In this document: positions 1 to 12,322 of the stretch, in pieces
Position numbering within the stretch: the stretch's first letter is position 1
Layout: every line of letters starts with the position of its first letter
DNA from: Branchiostoma floridae
Taxonomy: Eukaryota > Chordata > Leptocardii > Amphioxiformes > Branchiostomatidae
Direction: 5' to 3'
Assembly: GCF_000003815.2 (NCBI RefSeq)
Contig: NC_049981.1
Coordinates: 977,328 to 1,041,327 of the forward strand
DNA: 64,000 nt
Made by a program: the position numbers and the translations under genes
The notes under the pieces: generated by a model
Told to the model about the DNA's origin: nothing
Seen by the model: the letters and a program-made list of their open reading frames with translations, nothing else
Database searches by the model: none

Positions 1-600
1 TTGGCCCAAAAGTACATTTTTGGCCCATTAAACCCTGGTTTTACAAGTAAATGAAATTCGGTATAAAAATGCCCTGGACACATGTACACATAGAGTCAAT
101 AATAATTTTGGCATACTGTGCAACAAAATGCTTAATTTTGGTCATTTTTTTTACTAAAAAAAAGGTACATTTTTGGCTCCTGTACCCTGGCTTTACCATT
201 GAATGACCTGCATTCGGTATTGGAATGCCCTGGACATATGCACTGATGGATCCAATAACAACACGTTTGGCATACAATACAACAAAATTCTTAATTTGTT
301 ATTTTGGGCCATTTTTTTAAAACAAAAAAGTGCATTTTTGGCTCTTGTAGCCTGGTTTCACAACTAAAAAAATTTAGACGACTTGAACTTTGGTATAGGA
401 ATGCCCTGGACATATGCGCACATATGTCCAGGGCATGCTTGTCATACAGTACAGCGAAATGCTGAATTTTGTGTGTGTTTTTTGCCATTTTTTTTACAAA
501 AAAAAATATTTTGGCTCCTGTAAAATAACCTGTTTCTCCAATTAAATAATCTGAAATTCGGTATGGGAGTGCCCTGGACACTTTAATAACACTTTTTGGC
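1..600. repeat. Tandem repeat array, left arm of a large inverted structure
   Basis: Direct repeats of roughly 155-170 bp. Each unit holds a run like TACATTTTTGGCTCCTGTA, then CCTGGTTTTACAA, then GGAATGCCCTGGACA, then TTTGGCATAC and a poly-T/poly-A stretch. Copies start near 10, 170 and 330. ORFs here are translations of the repeat, not genes. The same family returns inverted at 817-1495 and again at about 48890-49090. Confidence 0.75.
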
Positions 601-604
601 AATT

Positions 605-800
605 TACAATTTACAAAGACACGTCATCTTTTAACATCTGCTGCACCTCACTACAAAAACATTTCGAGGATAACTTAATATCACTTTTCTTATTAGAATA
701 TGGGTAATAACATATACGGGAATCAATAGAATATCTCTTACTTTGTGGGGGTTTTTGGAGTCCAGGAGGTAATTTGCCTGTAATGCCTAATAGGGAACAG
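605..800. repeat. Centre of the inverted structure, duplicated at 1846-1993
   Basis: The segment around 616-761 (ACATCTGCTGCACCTCA, then TTAGAATATGGGTAATAACA, then TTTGTGGGGG) reappears as a direct, diverged copy at 1846-1993 (ACATCTGCTGCACCTGA, then TTAGAATAGGGGTAATAACA). Seen directly in the sequence. Confidence 0.7.
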
Positions 801-816
801 GAGCTAGAAATGTACT

Positions 817-1495
817 TTGGGTAAAGCAATGACCAAAAATTACAACATTAAGCGTTTTGTTGCACTGTATGCAAAAACGGGTTATAAAAGCCATTTCCAA
901 TGCGCTCCTATACCAATTTGTTTACCGGTTATTTACTGGTTATTTAACAGGAGCAAGAAAATGACTTTTTTTTTTGTAAAAAAAAATGGCAAAAATCTCA
1001 AAATTAAGCATTTTGTTGTACTGTATGTAAAACATGTTCTTGAATCCATGTGTGCATATGTTCAGGGCATTGCTATACCGAATTCCAGGTCATTCAGTTG
1101 TAAAATCAGGGTAGGGGAGCCAAAAATGTACTTTTTTGGGAAAAAAATAAACCAAAAATCACAAACTTTTGCATTTTATTGAACAGTATGCCAAAAGTGT
1201 TATTGAATCCATGTGCGCATGTGTCCAGGGCATTCCTATACCAAATTTCAGGTCATTTGGTTGTAAAACCAGAGTGCTGGGGCCAAAAATGTAGTTTTTG
1301 GGCCGAAAATGCCCCAAATAAGTCACAAAATTCAGCATTTTGTTCTATCATATGGCAAACCAGTTATCAACCCATGTGTGTACATGTCCAGGACATTCCC
1401 ATACCAAATTTCAGGTCATTTGCTTGTAATACCAGAGTGCTGGGGCCAAAAGATACATTTTTTGGTCTAAAAACGACCAAAAAAACTCAATAAAA
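817..1495. repeat. Tandem repeat array, right (inverted) arm
   Basis: Units of the 1-600 family in opposite orientation, with AAGCATTTTGTTGTACTGTA, AATCCATGTG, CAGGGCATTCCTATACC and GTCATTTGGTTGTAAAACCA recurring at about 1000, 1180 and 1340. With 1-600 it forms an inverted pair around 605-800. Confidence 0.7.
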
Positions 1496-1499
1496 TCAT

Positions 1500-2234
1500 T
1501 TTAAAGGCAATTATAAAAAAATCTAAAACAACCCTGCTTTTATAAGTGATAGGTAAGTTCCTCTGTTACATACAATGATAATGAGATTTATTTCTGGTAA
1601 GCTATGACTGTTTTTCCAGGAATAATTCTATGGTCACGATTTTCTTGAAATGGAAATATTGGTTTACTCTGGGGGCCACCACGGTCCGATACGTAAAAGG
1701 CCCAAATCTATTTTTACATATGATGTATACAAAGGTTCAAACTATAACTGTGCCGAAAATGAAGCAAATTGATTTGCCTGTAAATGAGCTAATGGTCAAT
1801 AAAAATGGTCAAAAAATGGATTTTTGCCAATTTTGGAAATTCACGAAAACACATCATTTTCAAACATCTGCTGCACCTGACCACAAAAACATTTTGAGCA
1901 TCACTATATATCATTTTGTTCATTAGAATAGGGGTAATAACATAGGCGAGAATCGACAAAATATCTGTTAATTTGTGGGGGCTACAGGAGTCCAAAGAAG
2001 GCCTATTTTGGACGCGACCAAGGCCGTCCCTTGGTGAAAATCCGCCATTTTGAAAATGGCCGTTGCCATGGCAACCGGTGACCGCAGATCTAAAACTTTG
2101 CCATTTTTGTAGGTTTGGACCAAGGCCCTACCACCACACAAAATTTAAGGAAAATCGATTTTTTGAGTTTGGCCAACTTTTTCTGATTTTGCTTGGTTTT
2201 TACAGACATCAGCTCTTAAGTAACAGGAAAACAC
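1500..2234. repeat. Repeat continuation with second copy of the central segment and an X-box palindrome
   Basis: Holds the second central copy (1846-1993) and, at 2062-2075, GTTGCCATGGCAAC. No exon is recognised. It could be intron or 3' flank of the minus-strand gene. Confidence 0.5.
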
Positions 2235-2422
2235 CTTGAAACACACGGCGAACATCGCCGCCATGGCGAGGATCTTGACTGGCTGGATGAGGATGAGGTC
2301 GGAGAGGAATGACGTCAGGAAGATGAGCAGCCAGGCTTCTGTCTTCTCCCGCCCGAACTCAAACGTGTACAGCATGACGAAAAACGCGGCGGTGTTGGTG
2401 GTCACAAACACAAGGATAAAAC
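2235..2422 (-). CDS. PKD1L exon E38: membrane helices
   Basis: Acceptor CCCAG before 2422, donor GTGTTT after 2235. Encodes [19 protein letters not shown], a short loop REKTE, then a second hydrophobic stretch with [18 protein letters not shown], matching the polycystin FL-S--QP-K-L helix signature. Starts with two bases completing the Gly codon from E37 and ends on a full codon. Confidence 0.92.
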
Positions 2423-3854
2423 CTGGGGTTTAAGACATTTAAAGTTATGCATATGGTTAGATACAGTCAAAATAGGATGAAGCTGTAAGGTCTTGGAAAA
2501 AGATGTTTCCAGTTTAACTACCGACGCTGGCAAAAACTTGTCGACCATTCAACCTCTGGCAAAGAGGACGAAACTTTCATCTTGTAAATAGATTTCCTAT
2601 ACTTTACACTATATCAATATTTTAATAGTTTGAATTAAAGATGTAACAAATCATTAAAGTCTTCTTCAAAAATTAACATCATGGCAAATTGTAGGGCAAA
2701 ATCAGGACGTTCTGCTGATGTCCAGCGTCACGCATCAAGACCTCAAGGGGCCTAAAGCAATTCTAACCGTCGTCCTAATTCATACCCACATACAAAATAC
2801 CCAATCCATCCAGCCAGGAAACACATAAACAAACACACCGACACACCAAAAACAATACCTCCATGTTTTAAGGAAGTAAAAAATAGAATAATGTGTTTTT
2901 TTTACCAATATAGACAAACCACCACGGCAGCAACCCCGGTGTATCCTTCTCCTGATCAGCCAGTACAGCGTACCTCTCATTCACCTCTGAAATTATAAAC
3001 ATTATTTGAAATCATCATCGGAATTAACGATAAAGTCACATGGCTTCATAAAGATGTAAAGCTAGTTAACTTTTATTTGCGGCGTAACGTATTTGTTATG
3101 TAAAAGGAAAAAGAAGACTGAGCAGATATGTGAACAAGCTTTAACATAGAGATTCTGCACGTGCATATACAGAAAATTTTAAGTTGACGTTTGACCGTAA
3201 CCTTGAGACTTGAGCTGTCCTGGGGAGGTCACTTCAGTGACTCCGTCCTGCCGGGTCTGCTGATTATGGCGGGCAGCTTCCCTACGGACCTTCGACAAGA
3301 AGAAATATGTATCAGTCAAAATAAAATAAATAATGCTACTTCAAGAATATAAGTTCAGACAAATGAACTTGTAGGTCCTGCTGTAGTACTTTAGGAAGCT
3401 GATAGATGGTGCATCATCAGATTTACCGGTCGACACCAGCCCGATTACAAAATATAATGGAGATACATCCAAATGAAGAATGCAATCCCTTATATATATA
3501 ATACACCAAGAACTAATCGGAGCCTAAGATAGATCTTCGGCCCACGGATCCATGGATCCTGGTTACCAAGCAGCCGGGTTGCGTTACCGCTTGCGTTACC
3601 GCTTGCGACACATCCACACTACCTTGTCTAAGTATGTACCTGATCAGGCAACGATGGCTCCACGTTTAGCATATAGATTTGGATGCTTGACAGCTCAGTT
3701 GACTCAGACTTGTTCTTTGATGAAGACTGTTTGGCACGTCTGTTCGATTTGTCTTCTTCTATGTCAGCAGATGTACCTGAAGGTAGAAAGGTAGATACTT
3801 ACTTCTTACTTACTTGATAAGGTCTCCTCGGGGTAGATGAATAATTAGAACTGC

Positions 3855-3887
<33 letters not shown>

Positions 3888-4016
3888 ACACACACACACA
3901 CTCTCTCTCTCTCTCACACACTCACACACACACACACACTCACACACACACACACACTCTCACACACACACACACTCTCACGCACACACACACTCTCACA
4001 CACACACACACACACA

Positions 4017-4049
<33 letters not shown>

Positions 4050-4165
4050 TCTCACATACACACACACACACACTCACACACACACACACACACTCACACA
4101 CTCTCTCACACACACACACACTCTCTCTCTCTCTCTCACACACACACTCTCTCTCTCACTCGCTC

Positions 4166-4196
<31 letters not shown>

Positions 4197-7100
4197 AACA
4201 CTATTATATTAGCCATCGTCCCTTTCTGTGTCTTTCTTGAATTATCTCCCTTTGGAAACTTTAGCTTCCATTGAAAAAAGATCGTGTATATCAACTAACT
4301 AAATAAAGGAATCTGAGTTAGCCTTAACAAAAACGTACCCTCCTTTTGTGTACCATCAGGACGCTGTTTGACGTTCCTGAAAATCCAGATGATGATGGCG
4401 TTGATAGGAAACACCACCGCGGCGCTCTGGAGACCGATGATAATCTATAGAATAAAACATCATACTCACTAGAATATTTAGTGTCTTTATGGCAAATATG
4501 GAACTTTGTGTTTTTAAAATGCGTTATATATTTGGTATTCATACTCTTATGTACGCATTTGTAGATGCCCAGGAATAAAATGATTCATCCGTATAAATCA
4601 TTTGTCTTAGCCATCCGTTTGTAAGAACAGAGCACTTTTAACATACGACTAGGGTATACGATTACCATGCTATTCACGCTTATTGACGTCTCACCAAAAC
4701 ATTGCTACACAGTTGGAACTCCTGGTTAAAACATATCGCCTTACTAAGAGGCTAAAATGATATTGGCTCTGTCGAATGTTTGTATATACATTGTGGCTAC
4801 CTGCGGCCAGGATATCGGGATGTCCACATCAAACCCGAAGATCGTGACGGGTGCCGGTGGGTCGAAGTCGTCTCCTCGGCCGAAGAACATGATGTTTGCC
4901 AGCATGGTGCACATGATGATGGACAGGCAGCAGGAGACCCGCTGGGTGCGGGTGAAGGGGCTGCTGGCAGGGCGGCCGTACACAGAGTACCAGATGTGGC
5001 CGTCTCGCAAGTCCCTGCGGTACAAGTAATCAATCAATCTATTGATGCATTATTCTATCAATCGATTTATCTATCAATCTATCGATAAATCAACTGCCAA
5101 TGAAATTAAGAAAATCCCTGTTCACCGCTTTCTTTCAGTTATAGAATCCATTTCGATCATGTGTACTATCCAACTGCCATTGCAAATAATAATTGTTGTC
5201 AAACATTTATGAAATGTTTGTTTTCTATATGGCTGATATACTTGTTGTGTAATAGGTGATACTCTTTATTTTCGTCTTTTGCAGTGAGTTTGTACTTAAC
5301 TTACTTTACGACATAACACAATACTTCGAAAAGCTTGTTTATAGTACGTGTTATGTTGTATGTAACTATGTGTGATTATGCTGTATGTATTTATGCTTTT
5401 TTTGCTATGATTCAGTGCCTACGATAGATAATCAAAATAATAGTAATGGTAGTTGAACTGAAGAGAAATTTGAAAAACATTCATAAAACTGCGAAGGGAC
5501 TGACAAAAGGAAGACCACAAAGTACCCTCTTTAATTTGATCATTAGACCATTTCACTCATACATTCTAAACTTCAATGATGATGGAAGTATAACAGAAGA
5601 GGTCTTACTTGGCTGTTCTATCAGCGAACAAAGTGCTGAAGGCAACCAGCTGTTCGTCCTTCGCTGCAGGCAGCACGCGCTCAATCTGCTCATCGTCCTC
5701 ATCAAATGCCAGCCACCCGGGGTGGAGCAGAAGGCGCAGAGAATGCTAAAAACAATGCCATCAATTATAGTTAAAACATAGATAGCTATCTGATTTTTTT
5801 TTTAATTTGCCTTGAATTATGCCTTCTAAATCCTGACTTTCACTCATTAACGGACGAACAGAAAACTAGTTTTCTTTTAAAATCACAGAACACACAAATT
5901 GTACAAACAAGTGGGGATTTTCGTATTCCTCTGCTTCCGAAAAAGAAGATAAACTCTACCTGTCGAGATATATCCAACACAAGTATTTTATATAAAGTCC
6001 TACCTGTTGCAGAGGAAATAGTACTTGTTTTCATCCAGCAGGTCGTCTACAATGATTTTCTCCAGAAACCTGGTAACGGGGGAGGCAGCATATGCGTTAG
6101 AAAAGTTATACTAGACCACAAATATCTGAAAACATTCGTACACACTTTCTTTATTTGCAAATTCATGCCCGTAGGCTAATTGCAAGTGCACAAATAGTAA
6201 AAAGTAACAAGTGTCTGTTCTGTACAGTTTTTGAAGGTCTACTAGCTGGTGAAAGGTTGGAATTACTGTTTCGATTGTGCCAAAGAGGTTGTTTGTTTCA
6301 TCCTCGTATTGGGGGATAGTGCATAAAGTGCATTTCATCTTCCACTGCATCCGTCGCACAGTATGTGCACAAACACACACAGAGACTGAGCAAATAGAGA
6401 GAGATGAAACTTTCACTAGGTTACTGGATGAATACTTACCAGGCTGGCTCCTTCCCTGAGTTGTCGTGCCACACGCGCACGTGGGTGATCCAGCCTGGGT
6501 CCGTCTCGGTGCACAGAACAAACCCGGCCATGTTCCCTCTCTCAAACATGGCGGAGTAGGGCTGGTGGAGGAGGAACGGCCCGCACTCCCTGGTCGCCCC
6601 GTGCAGCATGATGGACACCTACGAGCAAACATATGGAACAAATATTATAGAGCTGAATTACATTTTCTTAGTTCTGTGGGTGCATGACATATTCAAATGC
6701 TCAAAGTCATTACGATACACGAAATAGTAGTCGCGAGGGGCGGCACTTACGACCCGTTGCTCTGGTCACCTGGCTTTAACGTCACATACGGGTCCACTCA
6801 GTGACATTCTCAATAATGCAATGTCGTTTAAATAGAATTTTGTCTTCTTCCACAAAAATAATTGTTTCATCGAATGCGTAGAAAACGTTTTTGATCCACC
6901 TTTGCTGTTGTCCCGGCGTTAGCTCTCGGACCAGTGAAGACCCTCAGAAAGTAGCGAGGTTTTGGATGTTTTGTCTCGTCGAAAATTGCTGCCGTGGTGA
7001 TCTGTAACAGAAAAAAAGCGTTAATACACTAGTTTTGGGGCTTTAAGAAAGACAAGGACGACCTGGTACTGTACCAAAATTAGTGAAGTAAAAGGTAGTC

Positions 7101-10100
7101 CTATCTTGGTTTTTATACGACGGAAGTATATCAGGTGTAGGGCATGATATTCGAACTCAGTACCTGGATTATGGGCCAAACACCATGCAGTTACGACAAC
7201 CGACCCTATTCTACATGTAGCACTTTATACTATGCTCACTCCGGACAGCCTGACACCAAAGAAGCTAGTTTCTTTTAACTATAGTTTATACAACTTTATG
7301 GGTAGTGAACAAACTACTGATCGTCAACATATGCATTTCGGATATACTAAAGTTCATATCTTTGTCCAATACCTTTCCAAGATCCTTGACATCACTCTTC
7401 CTTGTCCAAGGCACACACAAGGCGATGTAGAAGGAAAACAGGACGCAGCACGTCATGATGCCGATGGGATTCTGAATCAGGTTCTTCAGCGACAGGAAGC
7501 CTTTGAGAGCGCGCTCAAAGTTGATCTCGTTTGGAGCAATCAGGCCGGAAAACTTGGTCAGGTGGTCACAGCGGCAATGGAGATGGGTCCGACTTGTCAG
7601 AGGTCCAACCTGTGGAAATTCGAGATTTCAAAGCCATTTACATAAGGCGGAGATGGTAAAACCCGGAGTTGGTAAATCAAGTTTATGTGTCGGAAATTGC
7701 AGTTCAAATTTGATCCAGAATGACAACTGGAACCTCAAGCTATGAAATTGCCTCATGCCAGTTTTTACTACAACTGATGATGTCCAGAGATATGCTCGAC
7801 AGGCATCTTCAGCAATGGCAGATGGCAAGCGAACGTCAAGTTCACTCACGGCCGAACGTTAGGTTTCTTTATTTCAAACATACAAAACAATATGCCCTAC
7901 CTCACATCCACTTCGGTCCCAGAAATGGTCCTTCTCGTTGAAGAAAACACATTCTACAGGACTAATGAAGACTGAAAACGACACCCTCTCATCCGCCCCA
8001 TCTACACTTGTAGGCTCAATTCCTACCAAGAAGAAATAACATATGATAATCAAAACAGTTAAGTTTTCAACTAGTCAAGCTAGCTTAGTAACTTACATTG
8101 AGTCCTAATATTAGTGAGTCTTTCCTAGCTGGGCTAATTTTTGTGGGTCCTAACTTTCCGCTCCACTACCTTAAGTTAATTATTTTCTTTAGATATAAGA
8201 ATGACGTTGAGAAAGAGCTACTGTAAAAATATGAAGAAAACAGACTTCTCACCGAGGTACCAGTTGGTGTCATTGCTCTCCCAAATTTCCACGTCACCCA
8301 GACGCACGTGCCAGCTGTACGGGTCTGACGTCACCGTGACGTTTTCATTCAGCTGAAGAGAATAGCTGAAACAAAAATGCACGAAAAGCGCAATTCACTA
8401 ACGGCGGTAAATGCCAGGTAAATGTGACAATGGTTGATTTTGGCATTTGTTGTATTTGACAACCAGCATGTCAGTCATACATACCTTGAATAACACCTGA
8501 AGTTAGATATGCAGGTCTAACTGCACATAGGTGAGATTTACCGATGGGGATACATCCAATCCAAAATTTTTCCATACTGGTGTTGTGTATCACAATGTTT
8601 ATAAGCAACACAACTACAGACATACCTAGCATTTTCACGTTTGCAAATCCCTGTTTTCCTGTAGTGTACTTTTTGTATGTTGCTCATTACTTACGAAACA
8701 GCATTCAATTTACCTTAATCTAACTAAAATGTCGATGTGCCTCTAGTCTTAAATCCTCGGAGGGGGTAGTGACTGTGGTTGCGGCCAAGTAAAGTGCTGT
8801 ATGTTTATGAAGGTTTCACATCCAGGTAAACAATATCTAAAGGCAATCCATTCTCTACAACTGGATGAAATTCCGGAAGTTTTTTCCGGAAGTTTTGCGT
8901 GACAGCCATCACTATTTTTTGACGTCACTTCCAGTGACAAGCAAAATTTCTGACTTGTATGGAAACTTTCACGGATGTGTACTATCTATCATTTATCAAC
9001 ATTCGCCGCTAATACAGTCATGTACCTTCATGAGACCAGTTACAGCCGAACCTACGGGTATATATTCTAAAAAGTTAGAATTAATTCCGAATAGAGCAAT
9101 GTCACTGCTATGCTACATACCTCATGTTATCGTGGGTAGGTAGTATAGTAGTCAGGTCGAATTGAGTCGCGTTGGGTTTGATGCCATACGCAAGGTACAG
9201 GGTAAAGCTTGGTGATTTCAGAGGATCCTTGGTGGCCACGAAGATGAAGGTGTCCTCCGTGCCGATGGATTCGTTGTACGTAAACAGGACATACTAAAAA
9301 GAAAAGGTCATTTTTAAGGACCAACAATTTGCTTCACACTTCAAAGCAAACCTTCAAAAATCCCGGTTTTGGTAGTACTTCTGAACCTTCCTCATGATAG
9401 CTATACATTGGGCTAGGTTTCCCTCCCCCTCATTCTGAGGATACTTTTTACTATTTTTGATTTTGCTTTCCCTACAATGGTAGCAGAGAGACTGTACCTG
9501 TTGATTTCCAAGTTGATGAGAACAATTACTATTGAGAGACAATTAGGTATGATGATGAAGGTATTCAGTTTTGTACTGTAACGGGAGGGGGCCATACTTC
9601 GACAGGGGTCCAAATTTCGACAGGTTTTAAAAATCATTGTTGCGGAGAAATGCATAGATGCCTACACATGAGAAGTACACTAGCTGTAGACTAAACCTTG
9701 TTGTAAATAACTACAAAGACGGGGTATGTGTCGAAGTTAGCAAGTCCCACAGATAACGATTGAAAAACTTGCACAAGTTTGACGCCTTCCGTGCAAGTTG
9801 ACGAGCGAACGTATCGAGACCATGGCCCGGGAAACTCTTGAATTATTCTTCGCAAAATACGACATGTGAAAAAATACCACCACACATAGAAATGATGTTT
9901 ATTAGCTTTCCGAAAAATAATACCTGTGTTCTGTTCTGCCTTTAACTGGATTGGATAAACGGAGCTAAAATGATGCCACAATGTTCACGCAGTCGGGGCC
10001 CCGCCATTTTACTATCACGCACGAAGGCGGGCGAGCGATGCTCAACACGTTGAACTCAGTCAACCTGTCCGTCGAGCGACAAACATTCAAGAAAATCGAT

Positions 10101-12225
10101 CCATACCGACTAAAAAATCCTGTAGCCATTGCTGCTGCCAAAAGACAGGATGAAAAGGCAATCAAGGAAGCCGAAAAGCGAAAATGCCATCACAGTCCAA
10201 CGTAACAACGCGCTGCCGTTTTGCGGCAAGTTGGTCTCACCGTGAGAGGTAAACGTTTTAACACACCGTATTTGAATAAGTCGCGTAATACAATATATGA
10301 CCCATATTTGGTACAAAAAAATTATACTAAAGACTTTTAGTGCTATTTTATTTTCATAAGTTGTTTAAAAATGCACGGCGATGGTCTGGTTGTTACTATG
10401 TCGGAGTTTGGACCCCTTTTTTGTGTTGGAACGTTCTGCTAAGACGCAAGCCGAAAACCTGCCGTAAGTTTCGTGCACTTTCAAAGTACAGTGCGGAACG
10501 CTACTGTTAAATGAAATGTTTATCTGTACAGCTTCAATAACAGTTATATGGATGCGTACAAGATCTTAACTTGATTTTGATGAGTTCACTGTAAAATGTA
10601 CATTGAGAAAAGCCATGCGCATCCACTTAGAACGGGTGTCGAAGTATGGCCCCCTCCCGTTAGCTTACAAATGACCAAACGTTTTGTTGTAAAGTTTTCT
10701 TATTCTATGTCCGCTCTGGAATTATTAAAAAAACGCTACTAGGTGATATGCATGTTTTGTTATTCTATGCCCGTTTTGGAATTTAAAAGAAAACGCTACC
10801 AGGTAATATGTATGTCCTAGCCAAATGAATAGAAAGAAAAATAGTATTGAAATAGAACGATGTTTACCTCGATTGCACCGTCTACTGCAACGTCACCAAA
10901 CTCTTGAGCTGCCACAGACTGGTTGTGTCTGAGAACGGAAAACTCTACGGGCTCCTCAAGGCCTGCAATCCCCGTCCTTTCCAAAGAGTCACTGAAATGT
11001 AACCCTCCTATTGCTAAGCCTAAGTCTCTGTGGCTGATGTTTGTGGCGGAGGCGTACTCAAAAGGGTTCCTCCAGCGACTGTGGAAAACCTAAAAAGTCA
11101 ATGAAATAGTTAGTAATGTGACAAGGGTAAAGGTAGCCCCATAGCCCTTTTAAGGCCTTAGGTATAGGCAATAATTATAACGTACGTTTATAGGGAACGG
11201 TTAATTAATTAGTTGGAGCTCAACCCCCTCGTTTTGCTGCATTTCGCGTCCCCAACCTAAGTCAGGTAGCCATTTTTACTCGTAACTGGAGTGAAAGAAA
11301 TCATGTTAAGTGCATTTTCCAATGGTTTAATATCGGCAGGATGACCGGATATGAACCAAGGACATCTGGTTCTGGGTGAAACAACTTTCGATTACGCAAT
11401 CCAAGGGGGTCTCTATATTATCATTAACCTCCTTGTTTAATCTTACAACCTTAACAATACTTCTCTATCATCATTTTACCTGAGTGCCATTGAAGACGCA
11501 GAAGTCCCGTTCCGCTATTATCTTGAGTTGACTCTCACTTAAGTAACCGGACCGCCGCTTTGGTCGTTGAAATTATATGAGATGATAAAAACGGACGAAA
11601 GGAAAAAAGAAGGAAAAGAAAGAAAATAGTTCGTAAAACGTCGTGGCCTATTGAATAAATGAAGCGTTACCTACAATGAAAAATATCTAAATTTACATTC
11701 CTAAAAATTACGAAGATTAACTAGAATATCCGGAATGTTTCTTATTACTCATGAAATTTACCTGCATACCTGCATAATGCGCATTCGTCGGTCTGCATAG
11801 AATTTACTAACAGATCACAAACATCAAGAAAATTCTTAATAACTTCCTGACTTATCCTGTTTCAAAGCCTGCAACTAAATCATTACAACATGCAGTTCCA
11901 CAAAAAGCTGCTAGATGACCAAAAGTCATGTCTATCAAGAGCCACCAACCAAAAATCGTGACCATATCTTTTCCAGATCACATCAAAATTGGAAGAGTCC
12001 GCTTTAGTATCATAATATAATCATTTACTAGGGGTTCTAAAATCTATTCATTACGAGGTCTTATGAAGACCTAGCTGCATATGAAACAATCCATTTAGAC
12101 CTTCTTGAGCTATCGTGGTAACAGACACACACACACACACACACGCGCGCGCGCACAAACACACGCACACACACATACACACACACACAAACACATACAC
12201 ACACACACATAAACACACACACACA

Positions 12226-12257
<32 letters not shown>

Positions 12258-12283
12258 GACACACACATACACACACACACACA

Positions 12284-12322
<39 letters not shown>

